A stretch of DNA of 64,000 bases from a virus, in the IMG/VR virus record IMGVR_UViG_3300035698_035364, positions 1 to 64,000 of that record, one strand, 5' to 3'. Of this stretch, positions 48,201-59,100 are shown in pieces. Position 1 is the stretch's first letter; each line of letters begins with the position of its first letter. The notes beneath the pieces were generated by a model. The model was not told the DNA's origin, made no database searches, and saw only the letters and a program-made list of their open reading frames with translations. Made by a program: the position numbers and the translations under genes.

Positions 48201-51187
48201 GGCTTACAGGGGTTTCGGAAGTTGACGGTTTGTTGCCTGTAGATAAATTAGGGAATTTAAGTGCGACACAGTTTACTACGGGCCAATTAACAACAGCACA
48301 AATGCCAGGTGTCCGTCATGAAGGAAGAATCGGGGAAAGGTTGCTGCCTTTACTTCTTCCTTTAAGAACAGTAGATAATTTTGTATATGATTTAGCTGCA
48401 ACATATGATGATGAAGATAGAAATAAAATGGGTGATGCTGTTACTTTTTATGATGTTATCAATAGTGAAGATGCTGATGATTTATTAGCAGCTACTAGTA
48501 ATGGGATATGGTTGAGTCGTAATTATGGGAATGATTGGAGTCAAGTATCGACTTTTAATACCGCAGTTCATAGGTTATATAAATCTGTGGCAGGTGATTA
48601 CTATGCTATAACTAATTATAGTGTGTATATTAATGACGGCACAAGCTTCCGTTCATGGACTCAAATGGGTGGGTTAGAATATGCAAAGGTTATTAGAGAT
48701 ATCACTGAAGACAGTGATGGTAATTTATATGTTAGCACGGATCTAGGAGTGTTTAAGCTCAATAGCGTATCAGTGCCATATATAGAGGATACTTGGGAAA
48801 AGATGCCAATCTTTGGTCCTCGTAGTTCAGAGGCATATGCTATTATTTATGATGATGTGTCAGATAGAGTTTTAGTTAGTAATGAGCTTGGGCTTCTTGC
48901 ATCTAGTGATCAAGGGTTAAGTTGGGTTTATATCACGGAATTAGAGTCATTAGTGAAAATATGGGACTTCAAAAAAGAAGATGGTTATATCTTTGCTTTG
49001 TCTGTTACTGATTTATATAGGCAAGAAGCAGGAGTAGGAGATTTTGTTAAGGTCTCAGAGATTAGTGCTAATAAATGTAGAAGAATGGTAATTTTTGATG
49101 ATGAGATTTATGTAACTACTGATGTAGGGCCACAAATTTCGGTATCTGATGATATATACACCGATACGGATATGAGTTTTGCGGGGATATGGTCTTTAAT
49201 TAATGTTAATAATAACAAGTTAGTGGTTTTCTCTTTAAATACTATCGGTAACGATTTATTTGTTGGGACGGATAGGATGCTATATTTGTTTGACATAAAC
49301 AAAAAGTTATGGCTGCAATATGAACAGAAAAATACAGTCATTCCTACTTTTTATGTGGATAAGGTCTTACAAAAATTAGGGTTTTATTATAATAATGGAG
49401 AGGGCACTTATAATATTAGTTTTGATGATTTAGTTGATCAAACTGCGTTGCTAGAAGTCGCTAATAAATATGATGTTTATATATCTGAGTTTGGAGGATG
49501 GGCACATAATAAGTATGACGCTTCATTTGTTGTGTATAGGAATAGTTTTCAGTTCGGAGAGTCACGGTCATCTATAGTTCTTGATTTGAACGAATTTATT
49601 GATATTACTTATCCTACTTATACCGATAGCACTGCTCATGAGATAAAAGCGGATGAGTACAAAGCTCAGTTGGAGGCACAACTTAGCACTTTAACAGGTG
49701 CGTCTGCTCCAATCGGAGATGATTTGACGATATTAATTAGTGACATATATGAAAGTTTTGAACTGTTTTTATCTCAGATATATGAAGATGCGAGAGTAGT
49801 TGTGGATGATGATGGGAATACAGTTGATTTCGTGTTGCCACCGATTACTACTGATTTAATTAATCAGGTTATAAGCGTTTCTAATTTTGGGGTAGTAACT
49901 ACTACCGAAGAATCTGTATACGCTACTATAAATGATTTGAAGAATACTGCTTACACAGTTTCGATCAACACGGTTAACGGGGTTTGTGTATTTGGAGTCG
50001 CTTTCGATAGATATGATGAATTAACCATGGATATTTATGAAGTGACAGTAAAAAATATAGGAGACAATACTCATAGGCAAATAGAAGATAGTTTTGAAAC
50101 TATCTATTCGGGGTTCCCATCGTATTTGTCACAGGTGCAGCAGATTAATATTGCTAAGTTGGGTATTTTCACGGAAAGACAATGGCCTAATCAACAGGCT
50201 TCTTTAAGCCCTCATACTCAGATGAAAAGTATTATCCCTGTTGATGATAGTTGGTACGATACTTTGAATTCTACTATTAATTATACAGAGGAGAAGAGTC
50301 ATGGAACAGTTCCTTTATCTATTAATTATCCGTCTACAACCTTTTATAACTATGGTGCAGGCAATATTCTGGTAGGGGGCCAGGGAGGAGTATTATCTAT
50401 TGATGAAGATACTCTTGATATAGAAGAGGTATCTGTTGGAGATATTTCTGACCAGATGGTAAGAGATATTTTTGAGTATAATAACAATATATATGTGGTG
50501 ACGGAAAAGGAAATTTACATATCAGAAGATTATGGGATTACTTGGAGTGAGTTTAATAGGAGCGGGTTGCCTAATCAAATATATGTTATGGGAGTGGCCA
50601 GTAATAACCTGTTGATCGGAGCTTCGGACGGGGTGTATGTGAGGTCTTTTGATTCTCCGTTAATTGATTGGGAGAAATCGATTTCTACTACCAATCCTGT
50701 TACGGTGATGTTATCTTCTAATATCGTATTTGTAGTATTAGATAAGAAAGTTAACATTACTAGTAATGGTTATAGTTTCTCTGATACCGATATAGGAGCT
50801 AATCTTGATATCACTAAAATAGAAAGATATGGTTTCACTAATACGTATATCTCTACTAATCAGGGGTTATATTCTGATAATGGAACTTTTAACAGCACAA
50901 CTCCGGTGTTGGAAGAAATAGATCTGGGTCTTTTGGTTAATGAAATAGATGTTATTACAGTTAATGATGTGCATACGAATGATACCGATAAAATAGTAGT
51001 GGGGGTTAGTAGCGGAAGCTATGGATTAATAGAAGGTAATGCTTTGAAAGTGAAAGAATTTACTGCTCTAGATACTATACATAAAGTTTTGGTAATTAAT
51101 GATAATATATGGTTGTTCGGCGGGAATAGAGTTAAAGTGTCTTATTTGGATTATCCTATAAGATTATCTACTGGCTCTCCGTTATAG
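45275..51187 (+). CDS. Giant appendage protein: shared anchor, FN3 array, two Asp-box propellers
   Basis: A 1970-residue protein. Residues about 10-65 match the N-terminal anchor of the protein at 22447 ('RRFTIIDNQL', 'GVIEGW', 'SISAGMGMI'). About six FN3 domains span 165-810 (for example 'YTYQIVAIDLSGNES' and 'YTYFITSVDVYGNES'). A fibre motif 'LSATQFTTGQLTTAQMPG' is near 995. Two propellers follow: about 1060-1370 with Asp-box strands 'LSRNYGNDW' (near 1080) and 'ASSDQGLSW' (near 1209), and about 1680-1960 with 'ISEDYGITW' (near 1749). The region between them has helices. Asp-box propellers are typical of sialidases and sortilin-like receptors, but the catalytic Arg triad of sialidases could not be placed, so binding is the safer reading. 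Confidence 0.7.
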   Translation: MPFKTQHYQLQAFQFGDIYSARVDKRRFTIIDNQLAFLADQITDGVIEGWTITDNEDGTISISAGMGMISQRVIQTFGIVDYILESNSVKYLYMNAKTGEVGGLSGGSNISSVEGIDVTAPSPPTGIQQISSIAIYLASLSSYDVNLLTYLRRLLGLHDEDDAIELIPYKQIAFQWDANTEVDFSHYQVTRIDGSNVETLGTTVETVYADIGLQQDYTYTYQIVAIDLSGNESAIGEVQFATAEDTRIPASPLFVQTYPSNEALEVIWDHSPSDNVISYRVSIQPLDSNYNSDGNATVATVSSVGDDPFSSTYIIFENLNNNTNYEVTVYAVTAAGLLSEGISTREYVQFLAGAGEINNIDIEFATVNRQINEAQSTGLRANLTWRYRQDPYLPFVDKFLITFVENGTRTSEVIELLGSEVDVPCSSGAVDDICYSHSIDYLPYIVEGRIEYESIKEYTPYLVTIQTTDEDENASNGIVTRVNRTPVTDILPSVTDFSIEKKNDNSLFLKWVNPIESHFSYNRLTITITNLGGTINDPSIFEETIYINDQNTGKSDSFTIPSDQFDVNYRYNVEITSYNIFNTQGSRLETFEQFTEAADNLRPDAPLNVEIFSGDSQLYLQWEPDVSGELEFYKIYRAEYQLYLDTTNFAVIATIPASLDNFTDYSVPNGTAYTYFITSVDVYGNESLNPDDDTHLPVLSFSSTPAEMLSLSPPTNLEVGASSNEHDAQLVWDATPGLFDGYEILRSEGNNYSFQVIAHTPVSQVTYIDQDALLKDSVIYYYIVKKYKNESSLYVTSSAVSLSNSVHIGIVTTSNGIQNVSIDLSSVIDLENYQDPITTKTNNLILTHDHKNTENVDKRIELRAQVFVTDWATTDYQNYTTTEDIEGAGSYILSISGTINEEYFKDTQGNTDVARLRQAQARESPVLYEIDEENGKIVFNEPLYVDATTIDIPGLLLTFDSNVVTPYSDIPVVSLGLTGVSEVDGLLPVDKLGNLSATQFTTGQLTTAQMPGVRHEGRIGERLLPLLLPLRTVDNFVYDLAATYDDEDRNKMGDAVTFYDVINSEDADDLLAATSNGIWLSRNYGNDWSQVSTFNTAVHRLYKSVAGDYYAITNYSVYINDGTSFRSWTQMGGLEYAKVIRDITEDSDGNLYVSTDLGVFKLNSVSVPYIEDTWEKMPIFGPRSSEAYAIIYDDVSDRVLVSNELGLLASSDQGLSWVYITELESLVKIWDFKKEDGYIFALSVTDLYRQEAGVGDFVKVSEISANKCRRMVIFDDEIYVTTDVGPQISVSDDIYTDTDMSFAGIWSLINVNNNKLVVFSLNTIGNDLFVGTDRMLYLFDINKKLWLQYEQKNTVIPTFYVDKVLQKLGFYYNNGEGTYNISFDDLVDQTALLEVANKYDVYISEFGGWAHNKYDASFVVYRNSFQFGESRSSIVLDLNEFIDITYPTYTDSTAHEIKADEYKAQLEAQLSTLTGASAPIGDDLTILISDIYESFELFLSQIYEDARVVVDDDGNTVDFVLPPITTDLINQVISVSNFGVVTTTEESVYATINDLKNTAYTVSINTVNGVCVFGVAFDRYDELTMDIYEVTVKNIGDNTHRQIEDSFETIYSGFPSYLSQVQQINIAKLGIFTERQWPNQQASLSPHTQMKSIIPVDDSWYDTLNSTINYTEEKSHGTVPLSINYPSTTFYNYGAGNILVGGQGGVLSIDEDTLDIEEVSVGDISDQMVRDIFEYNNNIYVVTEKEIYISEDYGITWSEFNRSGLPNQIYVMGVASNNLLIGASDGVYVRSFDSPLIDWEKSISTTNPVTVMLSSNIVFVVLDKKVNITSNGYSFSDTDIGANLDITKIERYGFTNTYISTNQGLYSDNGTFNSTTPVLEEIDLGLLVNEIDVITVNDVHTNDTDKIVVGVSSGSYGLIEGNALKVKEFTALDTIHKVLVINDNIWLFGGNRVKVSYLDYPIRLSTGSPL

Positions 51188-51197
51188 GATTAGATAA

Positions 51198-53168
51198 ATG
51201 GCATTTACTTTATCATATGAGAGAACCTACACAAGATGCTATGATGTAGACATCGACGGCAATTTTGCTATCGGAGGATCAGACGCAAATATTACTACTT
51301 TCCTATTTTCCAGGCAAGTAGATGGGACATGGTTAAAGCATACTGTTTATAACACACATAAGGGGGGATCGGCTATAGAGGATGTGTGGGCTGTTAGTGG
51401 GTTGACTCTTGGCAAGGATGGTAGAGGAGAAGTATTCGTTTTTTATAGGGATGAGAATGATACTTGGGATGTTTACAATGCTGCTTCCAGAAATCCTTCT
51501 GATCCGGAAGATGGGAAATCGTTGGTTGCCGAAGATGGTCTCTTGGGTGATCAATTTGGAATTGATGTTAGTATCAAGAACACTATTATAGCTATCGGGG
51601 CACAAGGGAAAGATTCAAATAAAGGGGCTGCGTATATATATAAGAAAGATGGAGAGTTTTGGGGCCAAAGTGGAAGCACTATCTATCCTTTGATAAGCAC
51701 AGCAGATGATTACTTTGGTAATACTGTTGCTTTGAGTGATGATTTTTTGGTGGTGGGGGCCAAAGGTGACAATAGTAGTCAAGGTGCAGTGTATATATTT
51801 GAAGAAGACGAGGATACAGGAGAATGGGAACAAGTAACTAAATTATTAGCATCTGATGGAGTAGAAAACGATCAATTTGGAGGGGCAATATCTATCGATG
51901 GAAATTATATCGTCATTGGGGCGAAAAATAAAACTTCAGATGCAGGAGAAGCATTCGCAGGTGCGGCATATATATTCAAATATGATGGCAGTAATTGGTA
52001 TGAAATAGAAAAGATAATAGGAGTGGGGGAAACGATTTATGAGACAAACTATTTTGGATCTTCGGTAGATATCGATGGAGATTATGTAGTTATTGGTGCG
52101 ACAGGTGCGAAAACACATGGTACGGTGGACGTATTCTCTAAGAAGAGAAGTTGGGGACAATTAGTTAAATTAACTGGAGATCTGGGAGCCGGTGGTGGAT
52201 CAGGGGATAATTTTGGATATGGAGCAGCCGTATCTGGTTCTATTATTATAGTTGGGGAACCTAATAAGCCTAGTATACAATCTACTTACTTTTTTGAAAA
52301 TCCTGCTTCTCAAGTTAGATTAGCACAGGAATTTGAAGTTGATGCAGCATACGTGCCTTCAAAAGCTACTGTTTACTTGAAAAGGGTAGGGGCCAATGTA
52401 AGTAATAATTGGGAGATTTATAATAACCAAAGAACAGTTATAGATGCAACGAATTTTTCTACTATTACTCAAGGAAGAAATAAAGTCATTTTTTCAGATA
52501 CAATATCAGACTACACAGGAAATGGATATATGATATTGTTAAGTGAAGCATATAGCTCCTATAGTATTATCAACTATCCGGTTAGGGCAGTGATAGACGA
52601 CACTTTTGATTTGTGGTTGAGGTATTATGCATTTGGAACTTCTATTTTAAACGTTGATATTCTATTGGACGGTGTAACTATAGCAACTATAGAATCTGAG
52701 TTAACGGATCCATCATTAAATTTGTGGGATTGGCTATCGACCAGTCTCACTTTGCCTGATACAAGTGAGCATACGTTAGGAATAAAAATAAAGGATAGTG
52801 ATTGTGCTGTGGATAAGATATATATAGCCCCAGCGGGTAGTGCTTCTCCATATGCGGCCGGACCATCTTATAGTGTTAGCCCTTATTTAACTGCACATAT
52901 GCAAGTGTATACTTCTAATGGGTCTCCTGATGAAATGTTATATATATATGATTACAAAAATACTATTACAGAAATCGTTCAAGATGATTGGTACAACTTT
53001 AATATTAATGTTGTTAGTAACGATTATGGTTATTTAGTTAAAGAGAATTTTGTGGGGAATTACTATTTAGTGATGTCATGCTCTGGGACAGACAACGATA
53101 ATTTTATTATTTGGGATATGGCAAATAACGATGAATATCAATCACTGCCATCTGCTATTAAAATATAG
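51198..53168 (+). CDS. FG-GAP (integrin-alpha-like) propeller appendage protein
   Basis: A 656-residue protein. Residues about 10-365 are FG-GAP repeats: 'LLGDQFGIDVSIKNTIIAIG', 'DDYFGNTVALSDDFLVVGA', 'NDQFGGAISIDGNYIVIGA', 'TNYFGSSVDIDGDYVVIGA' and 'GDNFGYGAAVSGSIIIVGE', each followed by a 'gaaYiF' strand. Together they would give a seven-bladed propeller. Acidic loops in these repeats often hold calcium. Residues 370-656 are beta-rich, with carbohydrate-binding-module-like features (for example 'TLGIKIKDSDCAVDKIYI'). A weak AGGA precedes the ATG. Likely adhesin. Confidence 0.8.
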   Translation: MAFTLSYERTYTRCYDVDIDGNFAIGGSDANITTFLFSRQVDGTWLKHTVYNTHKGGSAIEDVWAVSGLTLGKDGRGEVFVFYRDENDTWDVYNAASRNPSDPEDGKSLVAEDGLLGDQFGIDVSIKNTIIAIGAQGKDSNKGAAYIYKKDGEFWGQSGSTIYPLISTADDYFGNTVALSDDFLVVGAKGDNSSQGAVYIFEEDEDTGEWEQVTKLLASDGVENDQFGGAISIDGNYIVIGAKNKTSDAGEAFAGAAYIFKYDGSNWYEIEKIIGVGETIYETNYFGSSVDIDGDYVVIGATGAKTHGTVDVFSKKRSWGQLVKLTGDLGAGGGSGDNFGYGAAVSGSIIIVGEPNKPSIQSTYFFENPASQVRLAQEFEVDAAYVPSKATVYLKRVGANVSNNWEIYNNQRTVIDATNFSTITQGRNKVIFSDTISDYTGNGYMILLSEAYSSYSIINYPVRAVIDDTFDLWLRYYAFGTSILNVDILLDGVTIATIESELTDPSLNLWDWLSTSLTLPDTSEHTLGIKIKDSDCAVDKIYIAPAGSASPYAAGPSYSVSPYLTAHMQVYTSNGSPDEMLYIYDYKNTITEIVQDDWYNFNINVVSNDYGYLVKENFVGNYYLVMSCSGTDNDNFIIWDMANNDEYQSLPSAIKI

Positions 53169-53179
53169 GGACATGAGTA

Positions 53180-56100
53180 ATGTCGATTAATTTAATTGAA
53201 TATTATAAAGCAGCTAACACTGAGTCATCTCTTGCAGCCGGTGTATGGAATATTAATTACGATAAGAGGCATTTATTCAAAGTTTCTAGTGATTATGACG
53301 CTGTGAATGAACATTTGGAAATAATTTCTTTACCACCTTCTAATGAGGCTACAAGTAATGTTAGTATTTTTTCTGGCCAGTTAGATCAGAAGCTCGACAA
53401 TACTAAGATTACATCGTTAAGTGCTAGGGCAGAAAAAGTAGAGCTAGACTTAGATGATAGGATAGTAACTGTTATTATTGATCAAAGTGGTAGTATGACA
53501 TGGAATGATAATGGAAATTATCGACATCAGTTAGCAAAGAATTTGGTTGATAAGATAGAGTTTAATTATCCAGGAACTGTAAATTATAATCTGATTAAAT
53601 ATGACTCTGCATTAGCTAGTATGTTGTTTTTTGGTCTTATTGAGCAAGAAGGCTTAGATATATATGACTTCAACAGTTTGGCTAAATTAATGTTGGCCGA
53701 TGAAAATGCTAATTTTGCTGGTATAAGGGTCATTAGGAATGCAAATCGTTATCCAACTTCTATTGTTGATGGAGAGTTAGTCTCAGATGGGTTTATCAGT
53801 GCAATATTTAATACAGATTTAACTGAAAATAGCACCTATTATTATACTGTTTATACATATGATAATGACTTAAAATTCAGTGAAGGGGCAAGAATAAAGG
53901 TCACTCCTAGAACAAGGAATGTGCCTAGAGGTATTTTCTTATTTAATACTGTAGTCGATTCAGATGATTTGAGCAAGGGCAATCCTTTTGTGGGGAAGGG
54001 TGTTAATAACGATGATAATGTTACAGGGTTGTGGCATTTTAATGAAGGGGAAGGGCAGAACTTATATGATTTTAGTGGATCCGATGTTATACTAACTATT
54101 GATGATCTTTATCCTACATGGTATGACCAAATTTTTACTCCTGCTGGTGACTCTGCTTTGTTTTTTGATGGAGATACAGACAGAGCGTACTATTCTGATA
54201 CCGGCAACGATTTAAGGTTGTTTCATAATGATGATAATAATCAAATAACTATTATGGGGTGGATATTCCCTTATGATCTAGAAGACTCTGCTATTGTAAC
54301 AAGAGAAAGTGCTGGTGGGGGTGAGATTAACTATACCTTAGGTATTCAGTCTGGCCAGTTGGCATTTCATAATGGAAGGAATTCTACTACTACTAGTTTA
54401 TCTTTAACAGCACATAAATGGCAGCATGTGGCAGTGACTTACAACATAGATGCTGAGCAAATTACGTTTTATATTAATGGTGTAGCCCAATCTCGTAATT
54501 GGATAGGAGATGCTTCTGTCCCTGACTCTACAGACAGTATGGAATTTGTTGTTGGACTGTCTAACTCTTCCTTCTTTTCGGTTCCGTATAGAGGGAAGAT
54601 AACAGAGCTTAGTATCCATAATACTGTTAGATCTTCGGAATATATTAATGCACAGATTATAGATGCTACTATTTATGGAGATAATAGTCTAGCGATAGAT
54701 ACTGAAGCGACTGGGTTGAAGGATGATAATGGAGATCGATTAGTTGTTTTGAAATATGAGATTCCTTTAGATTACAATTTCGCTGGTGGTGAAGTTGTAA
54801 TAGTAAGAAACACTGAAAGAATACCTACATGGGAGGAAGATGGGGACATTATCCATCAGCAAGTTCCATCAGCGGGGCAGAATTATGTAATTGATTCTGA
54901 TGATTTTGTTTTTGGGGAAAAATATTATTATAGAATATATTCTAAAAATTCTTTGGGGAACTCTAGTTTTTCTTCGGACTCTCCTTCTTTAGAAGTAACT
55001 ATACCTACCTCACCGACAACAGATTATTTTCTATCTTTAGGTGAAACATTAGCTTCTCCTGAATCTCCTTTGAATAATTTACCTTTAATTACTCCAGGTA
55101 ATACCAAAGTATTTTTAAGATGGAAAAATGTTGCTCCAATAGACTCTAGGATACAGAGAGTCAGAGTATATTATTCTTCTATTGGATACCCTACTGTTGA
55201 TAGTAGTGGTGGGTCAAATAGTCAATTAGTATTTTCTGGATTGCCAACAGATGAAAAGTTTGTTCATAGAGATCTAGTTAATGGATCCAATGCCTACTAT
55301 ACAATAGTTAATGTAGATAAGTATGGTAGGGCTTCTAATTATGACGCTGATGGTGACCAGGTAGAAGATTTTTTACAAGCTGCAACTGTCCCCTCTGCTA
55401 CTGCTGATGAAAGTATAATTCCTCTACTAGATGTAGAGAACTTACATTATGAGTTGATAGATGGTAACTCTGTTAGCGTCAAATGGGATATGCCAACGAA
55501 AAACCCTGAAAATATTGAGGCATATTTCGATCAGACTATTATTATTTATGCTTCTATTACTGATGAGTTTGGGCAAGCAATATCTGACGACGCTTTGACT
55601 AAAATGTATATTAGTGCCTCTATCTCTCAGGAAGAACAGGCAGAGGATGTTTTTGGAGCAGCGGATACAATAGATTTTGTAGATGTGGACTCTTATACTT
55701 TCTTTGTTTCTAAGACTAGTGATGGTATTATAAAAGCAGTTTTAAAGATGTCGTCTAATCCTTCTATCATGTCTCAGATTAAAGGAGCATCTTTTACTAT
55801 ACAAGTTAAAACCTATATTCCTAAGGAAGGCTATGTGGCTCCTGATGTCACAACTGCATCTACGACAGGATTAGAAGAGTATGCCACTTTAATTGAGACA
55901 CTAGCCGGGGGAGAGCAACAGGCATCGACAACATCATCTTCTGATAATGTGTTTGAATATTTTTCAAAACCGTTAACTGTGAATTTCACTAATCCATGGG
56001 AAGTTGAGTTAGAGAGTAGAGATAATCAAACAGTTGATCAAAGATGTTATATCCAAAAAGTAGATTCGGTTACTGGCAATACTCAGTTGCAGGTAGTTAG

Positions 56101-59100
56101 GGAACACTTTGATGGTGTCTATATGAAGGCATCTGCTCCTTTTGTAGCTAGGGCCAAATTAAAATACAAAGGAGAGCCTATTGACGCAGGTTCTATACAG
56201 ATAGCGGTTTGGGATGCTGAGTTTGATAATCTTTGTGCTAATGCTGGTTCTCCCGGATCGGGTGGATTTGAGGGGCCAAAAATACAGGTTAGCTCAACTG
56301 TTTTACCTCCTGATAATAGAATGGATATTTTGCAGGGGACAGAGCAGGGGTTGGGGAGCGACGGATTGTCCACCGACATACCTATTTCTTATGTTGATAT
56401 CCCTTTGTATGCTCCTGATATGCCTCATGCAGTTAGATTGTTTGTTAAGGGAACTAAATCAGGATATTCTTCTGTTAAAAATATGTATGTTTTATTCCAG
56501 AGTATTTTACGGATGGATATACAAACTGATAGTCCAGTGGTGGATGGCCATGATGTATCCGAACAACAAGCTAATGCTTTTTTGATTAACCCTGATTTTC
56601 CTAATTATGAGGTTAATGATTCAGATAAGTCTTTAATCACTTACCCTACTGACAATACGGTAGTTCAATGGTCTATTGAGAGATTAGTAGGAGATATAGA
56701 TAGAACTATTTATTCTATTGATAATGTTCCTATTGCTAATGGAGTTTATTCTTATACTAGAAATGGGCTTGCCAGGAATGTATTTTTAGGGCCTATACAG
56801 AAACCAGATAAAGAGATAAATGAGACACATGAAATTAAAGCAGTAATCGTTTATAACGGGCTAACTGCTGTAGCACGACAATTTGTAAAACTTAAGTTTA
56901 ATCCACGCGAATATGATAAGTTCGGTGCTAAATTTTTAATGGAAATGGATGGAGGATGGAGAGGAATAGGAGATACCTTATCTTGGAGAGGATCGGGATG
57001 GTTAACAGCAGGTACATATCCTTTATGGGCAGATGGAACTGACTACAAGCGTGTTAAAATAGCTCGCGACCCTCAGAACGTCATTGACTCCGAGTTTGGT
57101 GCGGGGCCTTGTTTTAGAACATGTGCTACTCAAGATGGTTCTCAGGTGTTTGAATTAAATTCAGGTCAAGTGGTCCATATCCAGAGTGAAGATCCTGATA
57201 TAGAAATATTGCATGGAGAAATATACGAAGATTTAGATCCTTATACTGGCACTTATACTCTCAGGCAAGGGGAAGATGGATTCTCAGATAATGGGGAGGC
57301 ATTTGTATCTTTAAACAGCGAGACGGAATCTGATATCACTTATTTTTATATTAGGGCTAATAAATTCACTCCAACTTCGGGTCAGAGATGGCATACTAAT
57401 TGTGACAAGGCAGAAGCTATTAACGAGTGTAAATGTTTGGGGTCGAATCCTAATATTGGCTTGACTGATTGTGACACTCCAGGATGGACCCCTGTTATAT
57501 ACTTATCTGGCTCAACTACTTTATTTGTGGATGATCAGCCTCTAGTATTAACTGGAGGTGGTGATTTTGAAACAGGAGTGCCACCTTGTCCTGTGTGTTT
57601 AAAAGAGCCTTTAACTACTTCTACTATTTCTCGCACTATAACTGATTATTATTACAGAGAGAATCTTATTAATCCGTCTCTATCGGGTATGACTGGAGTT
57701 ACCTCTGAAGTCGATAATAATAATTTCTTAGGGCCAAATGGCGATGATGCCCTTATCCGATATACAACAGATATAGATATTAGAATGAAAGTATTATGGA
57801 GAGGGTCTGCTGTTCCAGATAATACTCCGGTGTATATCTCTATTGGCAATAATGACGGCAATACATTTTTTGTGGCAAGTAGGAATATATATTATACTCA
57901 GACTGATGAAACAACTGTTCCTCCTCATAGCTACGTAGATATTAGGATAGGCACTAGAAAGCCTCCTACTGCGAGGGTCACTGAGTTGGTATACGCTTAT
58001 ACTAATTATGATGAAAATGGGCAGACTACTAGAGAAGTTGGAGAAAGATACTCACTAACTTTAGATCATACTGATATCCCTAAAGATATTGTTGTTAGGG
58101 AAGAAGAGCAAGAGCCTGAGGTTCCTCCTACTACTCCTGAACCAACTGCATTTTCAGCTACTATAGAAAGATATAATATACTGTCTAATGAGTGGGACAC
58201 TGTTAGTTCGATGCAGGATGGCAGAGGAAATCTATTTGCCGGTGTAGTTAATGATACGATATATGCGATGGGAGGGTTAAAGAATAATAGCCTTGATCTA
58301 TCATCTAGAAATGAGATTTATGACCCTGTAGATGATGTATGGTCAGATGGGGCCATAATGCCTACTCCTAGAATGGCTGGTGCTGCTGTAACTATAGGTA
58401 ATGATATTTACACAATAGGAGGAATAGGAGTAGATGATGTGATAGGGAATGGAGGATTCAATGTGGATTCAACCGTAGAAGTATATCATACTGATACGGG
58501 TACATGGGAGACTCTAGCATCTATGCCAATCATCAATGAAGGAGGAGTTTATGAGGAGAAGTTGGGAGTTGCTTTTGGAACTGCTCAGCATATCGTAATA
58601 GCAGAGGGAAGTTTAGAAAGAGACTATATCTATATCTTAAGTGGAATTAATACTGTTAATTACACTGGTGAATTATTTTTGGCCGAGAAATATAATGAGA
58701 GAGTATTACGATACTCTGTGCAAGATGATGCATGGGAATATTCTGAAGTTTTAAGAAGTGATGAGTTAGTCGCTTATCAAAGAGTAGCACCTTTGTCGTT
58801 GGCATACAACGATAGGATTGTTGTGTTTAATGGAGCAATAGAAACTGAAGGGGCATTTATTTATCCTAAAGAAGATTTTAGTGTTACTATAGAGGAGGAT
58901 TTTGCTAAGTCTGTGGGGGCTGAATGGTTGCAATTTGGCAGTGGATATTTAGAAGATTTCCCAGAGCCAAAATTCCAAGCATCTCTAGTGAGATATGATT
59001 TAAATCCTTCTACCGATCATTCCGATTATTATATTTTCGGAGGGTATAACAAAGAGTCGCAAAATCTAGATATTGTAGAAAGGTTAACTACTCATGTGTC

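Noticed and set aside
48450-51150. Active sialidase in the Asp-box propellers
   Set aside because: Asp-boxes are structural only; I could not place the catalytic Arg triad, Tyr or Glu, so only a propeller fold is claimed.
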